A program made the position numbers and the translations under genes. From JAUUSJ01 sp051880475 (GTDB taxonomy: Bacteria; Bacillota; Clostridia; Lachnospirales; Lachnospiraceae), in NCBI GenBank assembly GCA_051880475.1, contig JBJEOA010000010.1:1-64000 (forward strand): DNA of 64,000 bases, in the 5' to 3' direction. The notes beneath the pieces were generated by a model that saw nothing but the letters and a program-made list of their open reading frames with translations, was not told the origin of the DNA and ran no database searches. Below are positions 9,426 to 18,019 of the stretch, piece after piece. The number at the start of each line of letters is the position of its first letter. Position 1 is the first letter of the stretch.

Positions 9426-9689
9426 ATGATTTCAAAAACTATGACAGTAAAAATTGCATCAGGGTTAGAGGCAAGACCAGTAGCACTTTTAGTACAGACA
9501 GCAAGTCAGTATAGCAGCGAAATTCATATTGAGGTTGGGAATAAGAAAGTTAATGCAAAGAGCATTATGGGTATGATGACACTTGGCCTTGAGGCAGGGG
9601 AAAAGATGACAGTCATTGCAAATGGCGAAGACGAAGAAGAGGCTATTAAAAATATCGAGGAATATTTAAGTGATAAGAAAGCTAGCTAA
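9426..9689 (+). CDS. HPr-like protein lacking the PTS histidine (Crh-like)
   Basis: 87-residue HPr fold. In phosphocarrier HPr the active site reads GLHARPA, with His15 receiving phosphate from enzyme I. Here it reads GLEARPVALLVQ, so glutamate replaces the histidine and phosphotransfer to sugar permeases is not possible by the normal route. The regulatory Ser46 region is kept (VNAKSIMGMM). Bacillus Crh likewise lacks His15 (it has glutamine) and acts only through Ser46-P with CcpA, and crh also lies downstream of the whiA orthologue. I therefore infer a Crh-type regulator phosphorylated by the hprK product. Automated annotation would probably call it HPr. AAGGAGG precedes the start. Confidence 0.85.
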   Translation: MISKTMTVKIASGLEARPVALLVQTASQYSSEIHIEVGNKKVNAKSIMGMMTLGLEAGEKMTVIANGEDEEEAIKNIEEYLSDKKAS

Positions 9690-9711
9690 GATTGCTTTAT
9701 AAAAAGAGAGT

Positions 9712-9765
9712 AGAGTATCCCTATTTCCACTCCAAAGATGGAGAAAAAAAGGGATACTCTTTGTC
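9712..9765 (+). terminator. Terminator after the Crh-like gene
   Basis: The arms AGAGTATCCCT and AGGGATACTCT pair. The loop contains a small CTCC/GGAG hairpin, and TTTGTC follows. Confidence 0.7.
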
Positions 9766-9780
9766 ATTTAGATAAAGAAT

Positions 9781-9810
9781 TTGACAAAGCGAATATGTAT
9801 GAGCTATAAT
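9781..9810 (+). promoter_or_regulatory. Promoter of leuS
   Basis: A perfect TTGACA (9781-9786), an 18-base spacer and a perfect TATAAT (9805-9810). No T-box leader fits in the roughly 45 bases between this promoter and the leuS start. Confidence 0.8.
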
Positions 9811-9857
9811 GGTTTGGTTAGAAAATTGTAGAACGAAAATAGTAAGGAGGAAGTAAA

Positions 9858-12266
9858 ATGGCAGTTCCATATAATCATAAAGCCATCGAGAAAAAATGGC
9901 GCGAAGAGTGGATGAAAAATCCAATTAATATAAATGATGGAAAAAAAGAAAAATACTATTGCCTTGATATGTTCCCATATCCATCAGGAAGTGGTCTTCA
10001 CGTAGGACATTGGAGAGGATATGTAATCAGTGATGTTTGGAGTCGTTATAAAATGCTCCAGGGATATTATTTAATTCATCCAATGGGATGGGATGCATTT
10101 GGATTACCAGCAGAAAACTATGCGATTCAGAAGGGAGTGCATCCGGCAAAATCTACGGCTGAAAATATTAAAAATATTAAGAGACAGATTAACGAGATAG
10201 CTGCAATTTATGACTGGGATATGGAAGTTAACACGACAGACCCAGAATTTTACAAATGGACACAGTGGATTTTTGTAAAAATGTTTAAGGCAGGTCTTGC
10301 TTATGAGAAGCAGATGCCAATCAACTGGTGCCCATCTTGTAAGACAGGTCTTGCAAATGAGGAAGTTGTAAATGGCTGCTGTGAGAGATGTGGTGCACCT
10401 GTCACAAAGAAAAACTTAAAACAGTGGATGTTAAAAATTACAGCATATGCAGATAGATTACTTGCAGATTTAGACAAATTAGATTGGCCAGCAAAAGTTA
10501 AAAAAATGCAGGCTGACTGGATTGGAAAGAGCTATGGTGCAGAAGTAGATTTTGATGTAGATGGATCAGATAAGTCTATTAAGGTTTATACAACGAGACC
10601 AGACACTCTCTATGGAGCTACTTTTATGGTACTTGCACCAGAACACGCACTTGCAAGCGAACTTGCGACACCAGAGCAAAAAGAGGCTGTGGAAGATTAT
10701 ATTTTCAAAGCTTCTATGAAGTCTTCTGTAGACCGTCTTCAGGATAAAGAAAAAACAGGTGTATTTACAGGAAGTTATGCAGTAAATCCTTTGACAAAGG
10801 CATTAGTTCCAATTTGGCTTTCTGACTATGTATTGGCAGACTATGGTACAGGTGCTATTATGTGTGTACCTGCTCACGATGACCGTGACTTTGAGTTTGC
10901 GAAGAAATTTAATATTCCTATTATCCAAGTTATCGCAAAAGATGGTGTGGAAGTAGAAAACTTAGAGGCCGCTTACACAGAGCCAGGTGTGATGATTAAT
11001 TCTGGTGAGTTTAATGGTATGAACTCTGAGGATGCAAAGAGAGATATTCCTGGTATTTTAGAGGGAAGAGGAATTGGCAAAAAGACTGTAAATTATAAAT
11101 TACGTGACTGGGTATTCTCAAGACAGCGCTATTGGGGTGAGCCAATCCCTATTGTTCACTGTCCAGATTGTGGTGCTGTTCCAGTGCCAGAGGAGGAGCT
11201 TCCATTATTGCTTCCAGAGGTTGAGTCTTATCAGCCAACAGGAACGGGAGAATCTCCACTTGCAGATATCCATGAGTGGGTAAATACAACTTGTCCATGC
11301 TGTGGAAAACCAGCAAAGAGAGAGACAAATACAATGCCTCAGTGGGCTGGTTCTTCTTGGTATTTCTTGCGCTATGTAGATAGCAAGAATAAGGAAGAAC
11401 TTGTATCAAAAGAAAAAGCAGACAAATATTTGCCAGTTGATATGTATATCGGTGGAGTTGAGCATGCAGTACTTCACTTATTATATTCTAGATTCTATAC
11501 GAAATTTTTATATGATATTGGAGCAATAGATTTTGATGAGCCATTCAAAAAATTGTTTAATCAGGGTATGATTACAGGTAAGAATGGTATTAAGATGAGT
11601 AAATCTAAGGGAAATGTCGTATCTCCTGATGATTTAGTAAGAGATTACGGATGTGACTCCTTACGTCTTTATGAGTTATTCGTAGGACCACCAGAGTTGG
11701 ATTCTGAGTGGGATGAGAGAGGAATCGATGGCGTATATCGTTTTGTAAATCGTTTCTGGAATCTTGTTATGGATAATAAGGATAAGGATGTCGCTGAGAC
11801 AAAAGAGTTAATTAAAGTTCGCAATAAATTAGTTTATGATATTACAACTCGCTTAGAGAACTTTAGTTTAAATACTGTTGTCAGTGGATTTATGGAGTAT
11901 AATAATAAACTTCAGGATTTATCCAAAAAGGGTGGTGTAGATAAAGAGACATTAAAAACATTTGTTATTTTATTGGCACCATTTGCTCCACATATTGGAG
12001 AGGAATTGTTCGCTGAGCTTGGCGGAGAGGGAAGTGTATTCCATCAGACATGGCCAACTTATGATGAAGAATTAATGAAGGATGACGAAGTTGAGATTGC
12101 TGTTCAGATTAATGGTAAGACAAAGGGAACACTTATGATTTCTGTTGATGCTGCTAAGGATGATGTTCTTGCTATGGCAAAAGAGGCTGTAAAAGATAAG
12201 ATTACTGGTACCATCAGAAAAGAGATTTATGTTCCTGGACGTATTGTTAATATTGTTGCAAAATAG
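9858..12266 (+). CDS. leuS: Leucyl-tRNA synthetase
   Basis: Class I aminoacyl-tRNA synthetase that charges tRNA-Leu. The HIGH-type motif HVGH lies near residue 48 and KMSKSKGN near 578. Between them are the zinc-binding CPSCKTGLANEEV region, the CP1 editing domain (TTRPDTLYGATF, GTGAIMCVPAHDDRD) and the second Cys cluster CPDCGAVPVP. The C-terminal anticodon-binding domain ends with the usual GRIVNIV. 802 residues, normal length. AAGGAGG precedes the ATG. Confidence 0.97.
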   Translation: MAVPYNHKAIEKKWREEWMKNPININDGKKEKYYCLDMFPYPSGSGLHVGHWRGYVISDVWSRYKMLQGYYLIHPMGWDAFGLPAENYAIQKGVHPAKSTAENIKNIKRQINEIAAIYDWDMEVNTTDPEFYKWTQWIFVKMFKAGLAYEKQMPINWCPSCKTGLANEEVVNGCCERCGAPVTKKNLKQWMLKITAYADRLLADLDKLDWPAKVKKMQADWIGKSYGAEVDFDVDGSDKSIKVYTTRPDTLYGATFMVLAPEHALASELATPEQKEAVEDYIFKASMKSSVDRLQDKEKTGVFTGSYAVNPLTKALVPIWLSDYVLADYGTGAIMCVPAHDDRDFEFAKKFNIPIIQVIAKDGVEVENLEAAYTEPGVMINSGEFNGMNSEDAKRDIPGILEGRGIGKKTVNYKLRDWVFSRQRYWGEPIPIVHCPDCGAVPVPEEELPLLLPEVESYQPTGTGESPLADIHEWVNTTCPCCGKPAKRETNTMPQWAGSSWYFLRYVDSKNKEELVSKEKADKYLPVDMYIGGVEHAVLHLLYSRFYTKFLYDIGAIDFDEPFKKLFNQGMITGKNGIKMSKSKGNVVSPDDLVRDYGCDSLRLYELFVGPPELDSEWDERGIDGVYRFVNRFWNLVMDNKDKDVAETKELIKVRNKLVYDITTRLENFSLNTVVSGFMEYNNKLQDLSKKGGVDKETLKTFVILLAPFAPHIGEELFAELGGEGSVFHQTWPTYDEELMKDDEVEIAVQINGKTKGTLMISVDAAKDDVLAMAKEAVKDKITGTIRKEIYVPGRIVNIVAK

Positions 12267-12303
12267 ATGTTTTTTGAAATTTCATCAATTAATATAAAGA
12301 ATA

Positions 12304-12357
12304 GAATAACAGATTAATGGAATAACAGATTAACATAATAATAGAATAATAGACTAA
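12304..12357. repeat. Short direct repeats after leuS
   Basis: Three copies of a 14-base unit of form GAATAAYAGAYTAA start at 12304, 12320 and 12344. They are AT-rich and noncoding, and lie between the leuS stop and the palindromic element. Confidence 0.6.
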
Positions 12358-12362
12358 TAGAC

Positions 12363-12578
12363 GCAAAAAGGGAAAGTAACTATCCTTTTTAAACACGCTG
12401 CGTTTCCAAATTTTAACCGCACGCTTATTTATGCTGCTCCCGCGAACTCGAAAAAAGTCCCCGTCGTTTGACAGGAACTTTTTTCTCAGACAGCGCTCCC
12501 GCAGCAAAGCTAGTGCAGTTAAAATCTTTGGAAGCCTTGCTATCGTTTTAAAAGGATAGTTGCTTTCCTCTTTTTGCT
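12363..12578 (+). repeat. Palindromic element copy 1 in the leuS terminator stem
   Basis: Outer arms 12363-12393 and 12545-12577 pair almost perfectly and the right arm ends in CTTTTT, as in a terminator for leuS. The loop holds a core that is itself an imperfect palindrome (TTCCAAA, TTTTAAC, GCTGC in both halves). The core recurs in inverted orientation at 22068-22158. Copy 1 carries an extra 59 bp flanked by the direct repeat GCTCCCGC (12436-12443 and 12495-12502). The outer arms differ in sequence from those of copy 2 although each pair is self-complementary. Confidence 0.85.
12450..12485 (-). terminator. Complete terminator hairpin nested inside palindromic copy 1
   Basis: Read on the minus strand, AAAAAAGTTCCTGTC pairs with GACGGGGACTTTTTT over 15 positions, including two G-U pairs, around a 4-base loop. 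On the plus strand the same two pairs become C-A mismatches, so the minus-strand RNA is the better hairpin. It lies within the 59 bp that copy 2 lacks. Confidence 0.65.
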
Positions 12579-12693
12579 GTTCTATGAAACCTAATAGATA
12601 TTAATAAAAGATTTTTTGATAGAGTCCAATTATAAATATTTTTGATAAGATAATAAGATTTATACAAGGAAATCTTAAGTATACAATTGATAA

Positions 12694-12783
12694 TATGGTA
12701 TATTTGAGATTAGATGTAAAGTTGGTAACATTCTTTGGCACACCTATACTGATAAGATACCTCTCAAGAAGATTATAGATTAA
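12694..12783 (+). pseudogene. Possible relic of a RelE/HigB-type toxin gene
   Basis: A 29-codon open stretch after a stop at 12691 encodes a peptide containing YGIFEIRCKVGNI, resembling the GLYELRVKVGN core of RelE/HigB-family toxins, and ends in TAA. There is no start codon with a ribosome-binding site and the upstream part of such a protein is not in frame. The resemblance is from memory only and short, so this is tentative. Confidence 0.25.
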
Positions 12784-12861
12784 AATTTGTTTTTGCTACA
12801 AGACATCTTTTCATGAAAAATTATGTATCATGAAGAATGAAATGTATATTTTTATTTGTGA

Positions 12862-12890
12862 TTGATATATAACAAAATTTTTGGTACAAT
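12862..12890 (+). promoter_or_regulatory. Promoter of the defence island
   Basis: TTGATA (12862-12867), a 17-base spacer and TACAAT (12885-12890), about 50 bases before the first island gene. It is the only good promoter I see for the island operon. Confidence 0.6.
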
Positions 12891-12941
12891 AGTTTTGACC
12901 CTGATAAAAACCAGTTAAAAAATGGGTTAAGGAGGAATATT

Positions 12942-13130
12942 ATGGAAATAAAGACAACTTGTGGTAGACCCGCAGGAAGAAAGAAAACATCAAAGATAGA
13001 AGTGTCACTTGAACCAGAGATTAAAGAAGCTTTTATGAATATTCTTCATGAAGAAGGAAAAACTGCATCCGTAGAAATTGGACAGTGGATTAGAGCATAT
13101 ATTAAAGAAAATTCGGAGGGAAAACAGTAA
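12942..13130 (+). CDS. Small ribbon-helix-helix protein heading the defence operon
   Basis: 62 residues. After a basic GRPAGRKK arm comes a beta strand (KIEVSLEPE), helix A (EIKEAFMNILHEEG) and helix B (TASVEIGQWIRAYI), which fits a ribbon-helix-helix DNA-binding fold. AAGGAGG lies seven bases before the ATG. Its TAA stop shares its last base with the methylase ATG (TAATG), so the two are translationally coupled. I infer a transcriptional regulator of the restriction-modification operon, in the role controller proteins play elsewhere; an orphan antitoxin is the alternative. Confidence 0.65.
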   Translation: MEIKTTCGRPAGRKKTSKIEVSLEPEIKEAFMNILHEEGKTASVEIGQWIRAYIKENSEGKQ

Positions 13131-14086
13131 TGAATGTTGTATCACTGTTTAGTGGAATAGGTGGATTGGATCAAGGATTCATAGATGCTGGATATGATGT
13201 GATATGGGCAAATGATTTTGACCAATATGCTGCTCATACATATGACAAGAATAATCCAGAAGGGATTATGCATTTAGGGGATATTAATGAGATAGCTCTT
13301 GAGGATATTCCAGCACACGACATTTTAATAGGTGGCTTTCCTTGCCAGCCGTTTAGTATGATGGGGGAGCAAAAAGGTTTTGAAGACACAAGAGGAACTT
13401 TATTTTTTAGAATTGCAGAGATAATAAATTATCAAGTTGAACATAATAGAGCACCTAGAGTGATTGTATTGGAGAATGTAAGAAGACTGTTAACACATGA
13501 TAAAAAAAATACATTTGCAACCATCAAAAGGGTACTCGAAGAGTTAGGGTATAAAGTATTTCATGCCGTATTAAATTCGGCAGATTATGGAGTACCTCAA
13601 ATTAGAAATCGTTTGTTTATTGTATGTTTTAGAAACCAAGATATAGATTTTGAATATCCCGAAGCTCAAAATTTGCAGATGTCAATGCATGATATTTTGG
13701 ATAGAAAGGTCGATGAAAAGTTTTATCTTTCTGAGAGAGTGAAACCGACTATTCTTTCTGATGGAACGGGGGGCTATGTAGCAAAATCAGAAATAAATCA
13801 GTCTCCGGCACGTCCTTTATGTGCGACTATGGCTAAGATGCATAGAGCTTGTCAGGATAATTATTATTCAGATGATTACATTCTTGGAAATGGAGATACC
13901 GAGCATATTAGAAAGTTAACTCCTAGAGAATGTGCAAGGCTACAAGGATTTTCTGATGACTTTGTTATTGATGTGTCAAATGCTCAAGCATATAAGCAAT
14001 TTGGTAATGCTGTAACAGTAAATGTTTCAAGAGCCGTTGCCACACAAATACGAGAAAAATTGGAACAGATTGGAGAGTGGCACTAA
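13130..14086 (+). CDS. DNA (cytosine-5-)-methyltransferase M1
   Basis: C5 methyltransferase of 318 residues. Motif I is FSGIGGLDQGF, motif IV carries the catalytic Cys in GGFPCQPFSM, motif VI is LENVRRLL, motif VIII QIRNRLFIV, and motif X QFGNAVTV. The segment between motifs VIII and X is the target-recognition region. It starts on the last base of the RHH stop codon and ends one base before the next methylase. Having two C5 methylases before McrB/McrC is the arrangement of LlaJI-type systems, where each methylase modifies one strand of an asymmetric site. The recognition sequence cannot be read from the protein. Confidence 0.92.
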   Translation: MNVVSLFSGIGGLDQGFIDAGYDVIWANDFDQYAAHTYDKNNPEGIMHLGDINEIALEDIPAHDILIGGFPCQPFSMMGEQKGFEDTRGTLFFRIAEIINYQVEHNRAPRVIVLENVRRLLTHDKKNTFATIKRVLEELGYKVFHAVLNSADYGVPQIRNRLFIVCFRNQDIDFEYPEAQNLQMSMHDILDRKVDEKFYLSERVKPTILSDGTGGYVAKSEINQSPARPLCATMAKMHRACQDNYYSDDYILGNGDTEHIRKLTPRECARLQGFSDDFVIDVSNAQAYKQFGNAVTVNVSRAVATQIREKLEQIGEWH

Positions 14087-14087
14087 C

Positions 14088-15521
14088 ATGGAAAAGAGCA
14101 TTGAGATTAGTGAAATATTAGCATTTATTGATGCCTTTAAATTAGTAAGTAATGGAGTAGATCCTAAAAAATGCCTTGGTTTTATAACAGAAGATATTGA
14201 TGAGGAATTTTTGAAAAAAAGAGCAGAAGAAATAAGGAATGCATTTTTAGTTGATGGAGATGTTGTTGAAGGAATAAAAAAGTTGGCATCAATCTGTGAT
14301 GGTAGCAAAGCATGTAAATGTTGTCCTGTTAACAAGTACTGTAATCATTATATAAAGGTGATGAGAGATAGTGTGGATGAGCACTCCCTTAAGATGATTG
14401 ACTTGTTTTGTGGAGCTGGTGGATTATCTTTGGGATTTACGCAGGAAGGTTTTGTTATAAGTTTGGCAAATGATATTCAAGAATGTTGTGTAGATACGTA
14501 TGCACACAATCATCCAGAAACACCGAGAGATTATATTATTCTTGGAGATATTAAACAGGTAGTTGAAAATGTAGAAAGTCTTCTAAGATATAAAGATGTA
14601 GATGTAGTTGTTGGGGGACCTCCTTGTCAAGGATTTAGTGAAGCAAATAGACAGAGACTCATTGATGATCCAAGGAACCAACTTTATAAGAACTTTGTCC
14701 AAATAGTAGACAAGGTCAAACCTAAGTTTTTTGTAATGGAAAATGTTAAGGGAATGCTCAAGGTTAAAAATCAAGTTATTGAAGATTTTGAAACCATTGG
14801 TTACACAGCTACAGCGTATGTATTAAATGCATGTGATTATGGAGTGCCTCAAAATAGGGAAAGACTTATATATATTGGAAATAGATTGGGAATAGATAAT
14901 GAAATCCTATTTGAGGAAATTATTGAATCAAGTAAGTATATTCCACGACATACCTTGGCGGATGCACTTTTTGGATTAAGAGAATTAGAGGCGTCAAAGA
15001 TTAAGAATTCAACAAATCTTGAAACCGAAGAATCTGGAAGGAAAATTGAAGAGAATCGTACGACAGAGACGAACGAGTATATTCAATATATTAATCAAGG
15101 AAGAGATTGCCGTGCAGTATGTAACCATAAAGCAAGATATAACAATGATAGAGACATTGAAATTTATGGACGTATGAATCCAGGCGATAAATCGGATGCT
15201 CCAAAGATTGCCGATATCATGCCATATAAGAGTCGAAGTGATATTTTCAAGGATAAATACTTCAAACTAGAGCCAAATAAAGTATGTAAAACAATAACTG
15301 CTCATATGAAGTTTGACTGTAATATGTATATACATCCAACACAGGCTAGAGGTTTAACTCCAAGAGAGGCAGCGAGGGTACAGTCATATCCCGATGATTA
15401 TTTCTTTAGAGGTTCTTATACAAAGACCTATATGCAAATTGGAAATTCTGTTCCGCCGTTATTAGGTAGAGCAATTGCAACGGTTGTGAAAAAGTATATA
15501 GAAGATATCAATGAAAAATAG
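14088..15521 (+). CDS. DNA (cytosine-5-)-methyltransferase M2 with an N-terminal cysteine cluster
   Basis: 477 residues. About 100 N-terminal residues precede motif I (DLFCGAGGLSLGF). That extension ends in cysteines spaced C-x5-C-x2-C-x5-C (CDGSKACKCCPVNKYC), close to the C-x6-C-x2-C-x5-C loop that binds a 4Fe-4S cluster in endonuclease III-type glycosylases. The methylase then shows motif IV GGPPCQGFSEANR, motif VI MENVKGML, motif VIII QNRERLIYIG and motif X QIGNSVPP. The ATG at 14088 has GGAGAG ten bases upstream; an earlier in-frame start at 14022 lies inside M1. Confidence 0.9.
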   Translation: MEKSIEISEILAFIDAFKLVSNGVDPKKCLGFITEDIDEEFLKKRAEEIRNAFLVDGDVVEGIKKLASICDGSKACKCCPVNKYCNHYIKVMRDSVDEHSLKMIDLFCGAGGLSLGFTQEGFVISLANDIQECCVDTYAHNHPETPRDYIILGDIKQVVENVESLLRYKDVDVVVGGPPCQGFSEANRQRLIDDPRNQLYKNFVQIVDKVKPKFFVMENVKGMLKVKNQVIEDFETIGYTATAYVLNACDYGVPQNRERLIYIGNRLGIDNEILFEEIIESSKYIPRHTLADALFGLRELEASKIKNSTNLETEESGRKIEENRTTETNEYIQYINQGRDCRAVCNHKARYNNDRDIEIYGRMNPGDKSDAPKIADIMPYKSRSDIFKDKYFKLEPNKVCKTITAHMKFDCNMYIHPTQARGLTPREAARVQSYPDDYFFRGSYTKTYMQIGNSVPPLLGRAIATVVKKYIEDINEK

Positions 15522-15544
15522 ATTATAAAGATTGGAGGAATATT

Positions 15545-18019
15545 ATGGGTTTTCATGAAACATTTCAACAAGTGGCAACTGTACTGAAGAATATCGGTTC
15601 AGAAGTTAAGGAAGAAAATTATGATGGACTTATAGTAAAACGCCTTGAACCATCAAATACATTAGACAAAGGAAGAACTACAAAACAATCTCATATTGCG
15701 ATTACAGGATCACAGATGGATATGTTTCCATATGTAAGAGCAGATGGATATTTTGAAGTTGATTATGACAAAAAGGATGCTGAGTTAAAGAAATACTTTA
15801 TTGCACAGATTCCTGTGTATCTTCATAAAGAAAATGTGAAGTATTTGGATTCTGAAGCAGAGCTGTTTTTAGATGAAGAAAAACTTGTTCATATCAGTAT
15901 TGTTAGAAGTAGAAGAAATGGTGCAGCGGATCAAATACAAATGTCTATGACATATATGGATACCCCCATGTATATTGATTACAGACGAATTGTTCACGCA
16001 GGCAGTTATATGATAATGCTGAAAAGAAAATCAAAAATGCTCTATGATATGTTTTCGGTAAAGTCTGAAGATGAAAAAGTGGGGGACATTTCGTTGGCAT
16101 CAAAGAATAATTGTTTTGAGAAGATTGCTACAAATACAGTTGTACATTTGGATGAGTTTTTGCAAATTGATGAAGAGAAAGGTAATCTAGAAGAAAAAAA
16201 CAAGAGACTTTTCCGTCAGTGGCTGAGCTTACAAGTCAAGCTAGAAGGCAATTCGGATGTTGTAAAATCATATAGTAGTACATCTATTGACCAGTATGTA
16301 AGTAATATATCTAATACACCACTTTTTACTATGCCAGATAAAAGTGTCTTTTACACCACAAATATCGGTGATGTAGAGAACACAATTGAAATGCTTGATA
16401 ATTTTGGAAAGAAAAATAATATACAGAGAAGTGCATTAAAGAAATATCTTGAATATTTGAAAAATTTGGTATCTGATGAAGATCGTGAGGAAGTGTTTAC
16501 GCATAATCTGTTCGGAATCCATATTAAGGAAAAGAACAATGCCCTGTCAGACGATAATCCTCATGTCTGTATAGGATGGTCTGATATGGGAGATTTATCG
16601 GGGATATCGGATAAAGGGGAGTTGGCAACTCTCTATGATGAGCATTTTGAAAAGAATAGTAGAGGCAGAGGTCAAGACATTGGACAGATATGGAGATTTC
16701 TTAACGATGTCAAGGAAGGTGATTATATCATCTATGCAGAAAATTCTGTGTTTCATATTGGTAGGATTGAGTCAGAATACTATTATGATGAAACCGAATA
16801 TCCTGACCAGAGTTCTGATTATAAGAATACACGCAAGGTTAGATGGCTTAAGAAGAATATCAGCAGATCTGTTTTATCTTCCGACCTTCATAACTCCTTA
16901 AAGACGGCAATGTCTATTTGGTCGTTAAATGATTATAAGTCCGCAGTATCTGACTTGCTACGTGGTACATATCAGAAAGACGATGACAGAATTGAAGAGG
17001 AAGATGAAAATATAGAATTAGTATTTAATACAGATATTAAAACAAAATACGAGAGAAACCGCATTGTATTTGGGGCACCTGGTACAGGTAAGAGTTATGG
17101 TTTAAAGGATGATTGTGAAAAGCTGATGGAAGATACTGCAGGTACCTATGAGCGAGTAACATTCCATCCTGATTATACATATTCACAGTTCGTAGGAACA
17201 TATAAGCCTGTTATGGATGAAGACGGTAATAGTATTCGTTATGATTTTGTCCCAGGTCCGTTTATGAGAGTATATGTTGACGCTCTTAAGAGTGGAAGAA
17301 CAGAAATTCCACAACCACATCTTCTTTTAATTGAAGAAATCAACAGAGCTAAAGTGGCAGCAGTCTTTGGTGATGTATTCCAGTTGCTTGACCGGGATGA
17401 TGACGGTGTCAGCGAGTATGAAATTCAAGCATCGGAAGATATCAGAAGATACCTTGCAAAGGAACTTGGAGGAAATGGTGATAACTATAAAAAAATCCGT
17501 ATCCCGAACAATATGTTTATATGGGCAACGATGAATAGTGCAGACCAGGGGGTATTTCCTATGGATACAGCTTTTAAGAGAAGATGGAATTTTGAATATC
17601 TTGGAATTAATGAGAATGAAGAAAAGATAAAGGGTATCGGAAAGATGATGCTTCCTGACTGTGATGAGCCGATTGAATGGAATATTCTTCGTAAGGCAAT
17701 CAATGATAAGATGTCATCTTCTGATTTCAAGATTAATGAAGATAAGTTGATGGGACCATTTTTCCTATCAAAAAAGGTAATCGCATCTAACGAAAATGGA
17801 ATGATTATTGATACCGATAGATTCATTGATGCATTCAAGAGTAAAGTTATTATGTATCTTTATGAGGATGCCGTAAAACAGGGTAAGCATAGATTCTTTG
17901 AAGGCTGTGACAGTAGTAAATATTCATCAGTATGTGAGGCATTTGATGAAAAGGGAACGGCAATATTTGGACCAAACTTCAGAGAAACATTTTATGATAA
18001 ACAAAGGAATGATGCGTAA
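15545..18019 (+). CDS. McrB-type GTP-dependent restriction subunit
   Basis: 824-residue AAA+ motor of an McrBC-like nuclease. Walker A GAPGTGKS lies near residue 510, Walker B LLLIEEINRAK near 593, and the McrB-type MNSADQ motif near 663, followed by the arginine-rich FKRRW. Residues about 335-460 (CIGWSDMGDLSG, IWRFLNDVKEGDYIIY) resemble an EVE/PUA-like DNA-base-reading domain. The first 180 residues form another domain I do not recognise. In McrBC this protein translocates DNA by GTP hydrolysis. AGGAGG-like GGAGGA precedes the start. Its stop overlaps the mcrC start (TAATG). Confidence 0.9.
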   Translation: MGFHETFQQVATVLKNIGSEVKEENYDGLIVKRLEPSNTLDKGRTTKQSHIAITGSQMDMFPYVRADGYFEVDYDKKDAELKKYFIAQIPVYLHKENVKYLDSEAELFLDEEKLVHISIVRSRRNGAADQIQMSMTYMDTPMYIDYRRIVHAGSYMIMLKRKSKMLYDMFSVKSEDEKVGDISLASKNNCFEKIATNTVVHLDEFLQIDEEKGNLEEKNKRLFRQWLSLQVKLEGNSDVVKSYSSTSIDQYVSNISNTPLFTMPDKSVFYTTNIGDVENTIEMLDNFGKKNNIQRSALKKYLEYLKNLVSDEDREEVFTHNLFGIHIKEKNNALSDDNPHVCIGWSDMGDLSGISDKGELATLYDEHFEKNSRGRGQDIGQIWRFLNDVKEGDYIIYAENSVFHIGRIESEYYYDETEYPDQSSDYKNTRKVRWLKKNISRSVLSSDLHNSLKTAMSIWSLNDYKSAVSDLLRGTYQKDDDRIEEEDENIELVFNTDIKTKYERNRIVFGAPGTGKSYGLKDDCEKLMEDTAGTYERVTFHPDYTYSQFVGTYKPVMDEDGNSIRYDFVPGPFMRVYVDALKSGRTEIPQPHLLLIEEINRAKVAAVFGDVFQLLDRDDDGVSEYEIQASEDIRRYLAKELGGNGDNYKKIRIPNNMFIWATMNSADQGVFPMDTAFKRRWNFEYLGINENEEKIKGIGKMMLPDCDEPIEWNILRKAINDKMSSSDFKINEDKLMGPFFLSKKVIASNENGMIIDTDRFIDAFKSKVIMYLYEDAVKQGKHRFFEGCDSSKYSSVCEAFDEKGTAIFGPNFRETFYDKQRNDA

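Larger units (their letters stand above)
12590..12941. other. AT-rich gap between the palindromic element and the defence island
   Basis: No intact gene. It holds a possible toxin-gene relic (12694-12783) and, at its right end, the promoter of the island. Nothing else recognisable. Confidence 0.6.

Noticed and set aside
9690..9857. A T-box leader before leuS, as in many Firmicutes.
   Set aside because: The promoter at 9781-9810 leaves only about 45 bases of leader, and no T-box sequence is visible.
12300..12590. A CRISPR array, because of the short repeats and palindromes after leuS.
   Set aside because: The units are 14 bases with 2-10 base gaps and no spacers, and the palindrome is a single structure.
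12942..13130. The RHH protein as antitoxin of an intact toxin-antitoxin pair.
   Set aside because: No intact toxin gene is adjacent; it is coupled directly to a methylase by TAATG.
14022..14088. Upstream extension of methylase M2 to 14022.
   Set aside because: It would overlap M1 by 65 bases without a ribosome-binding site; ATG 14088 has GGAGAG upstream.
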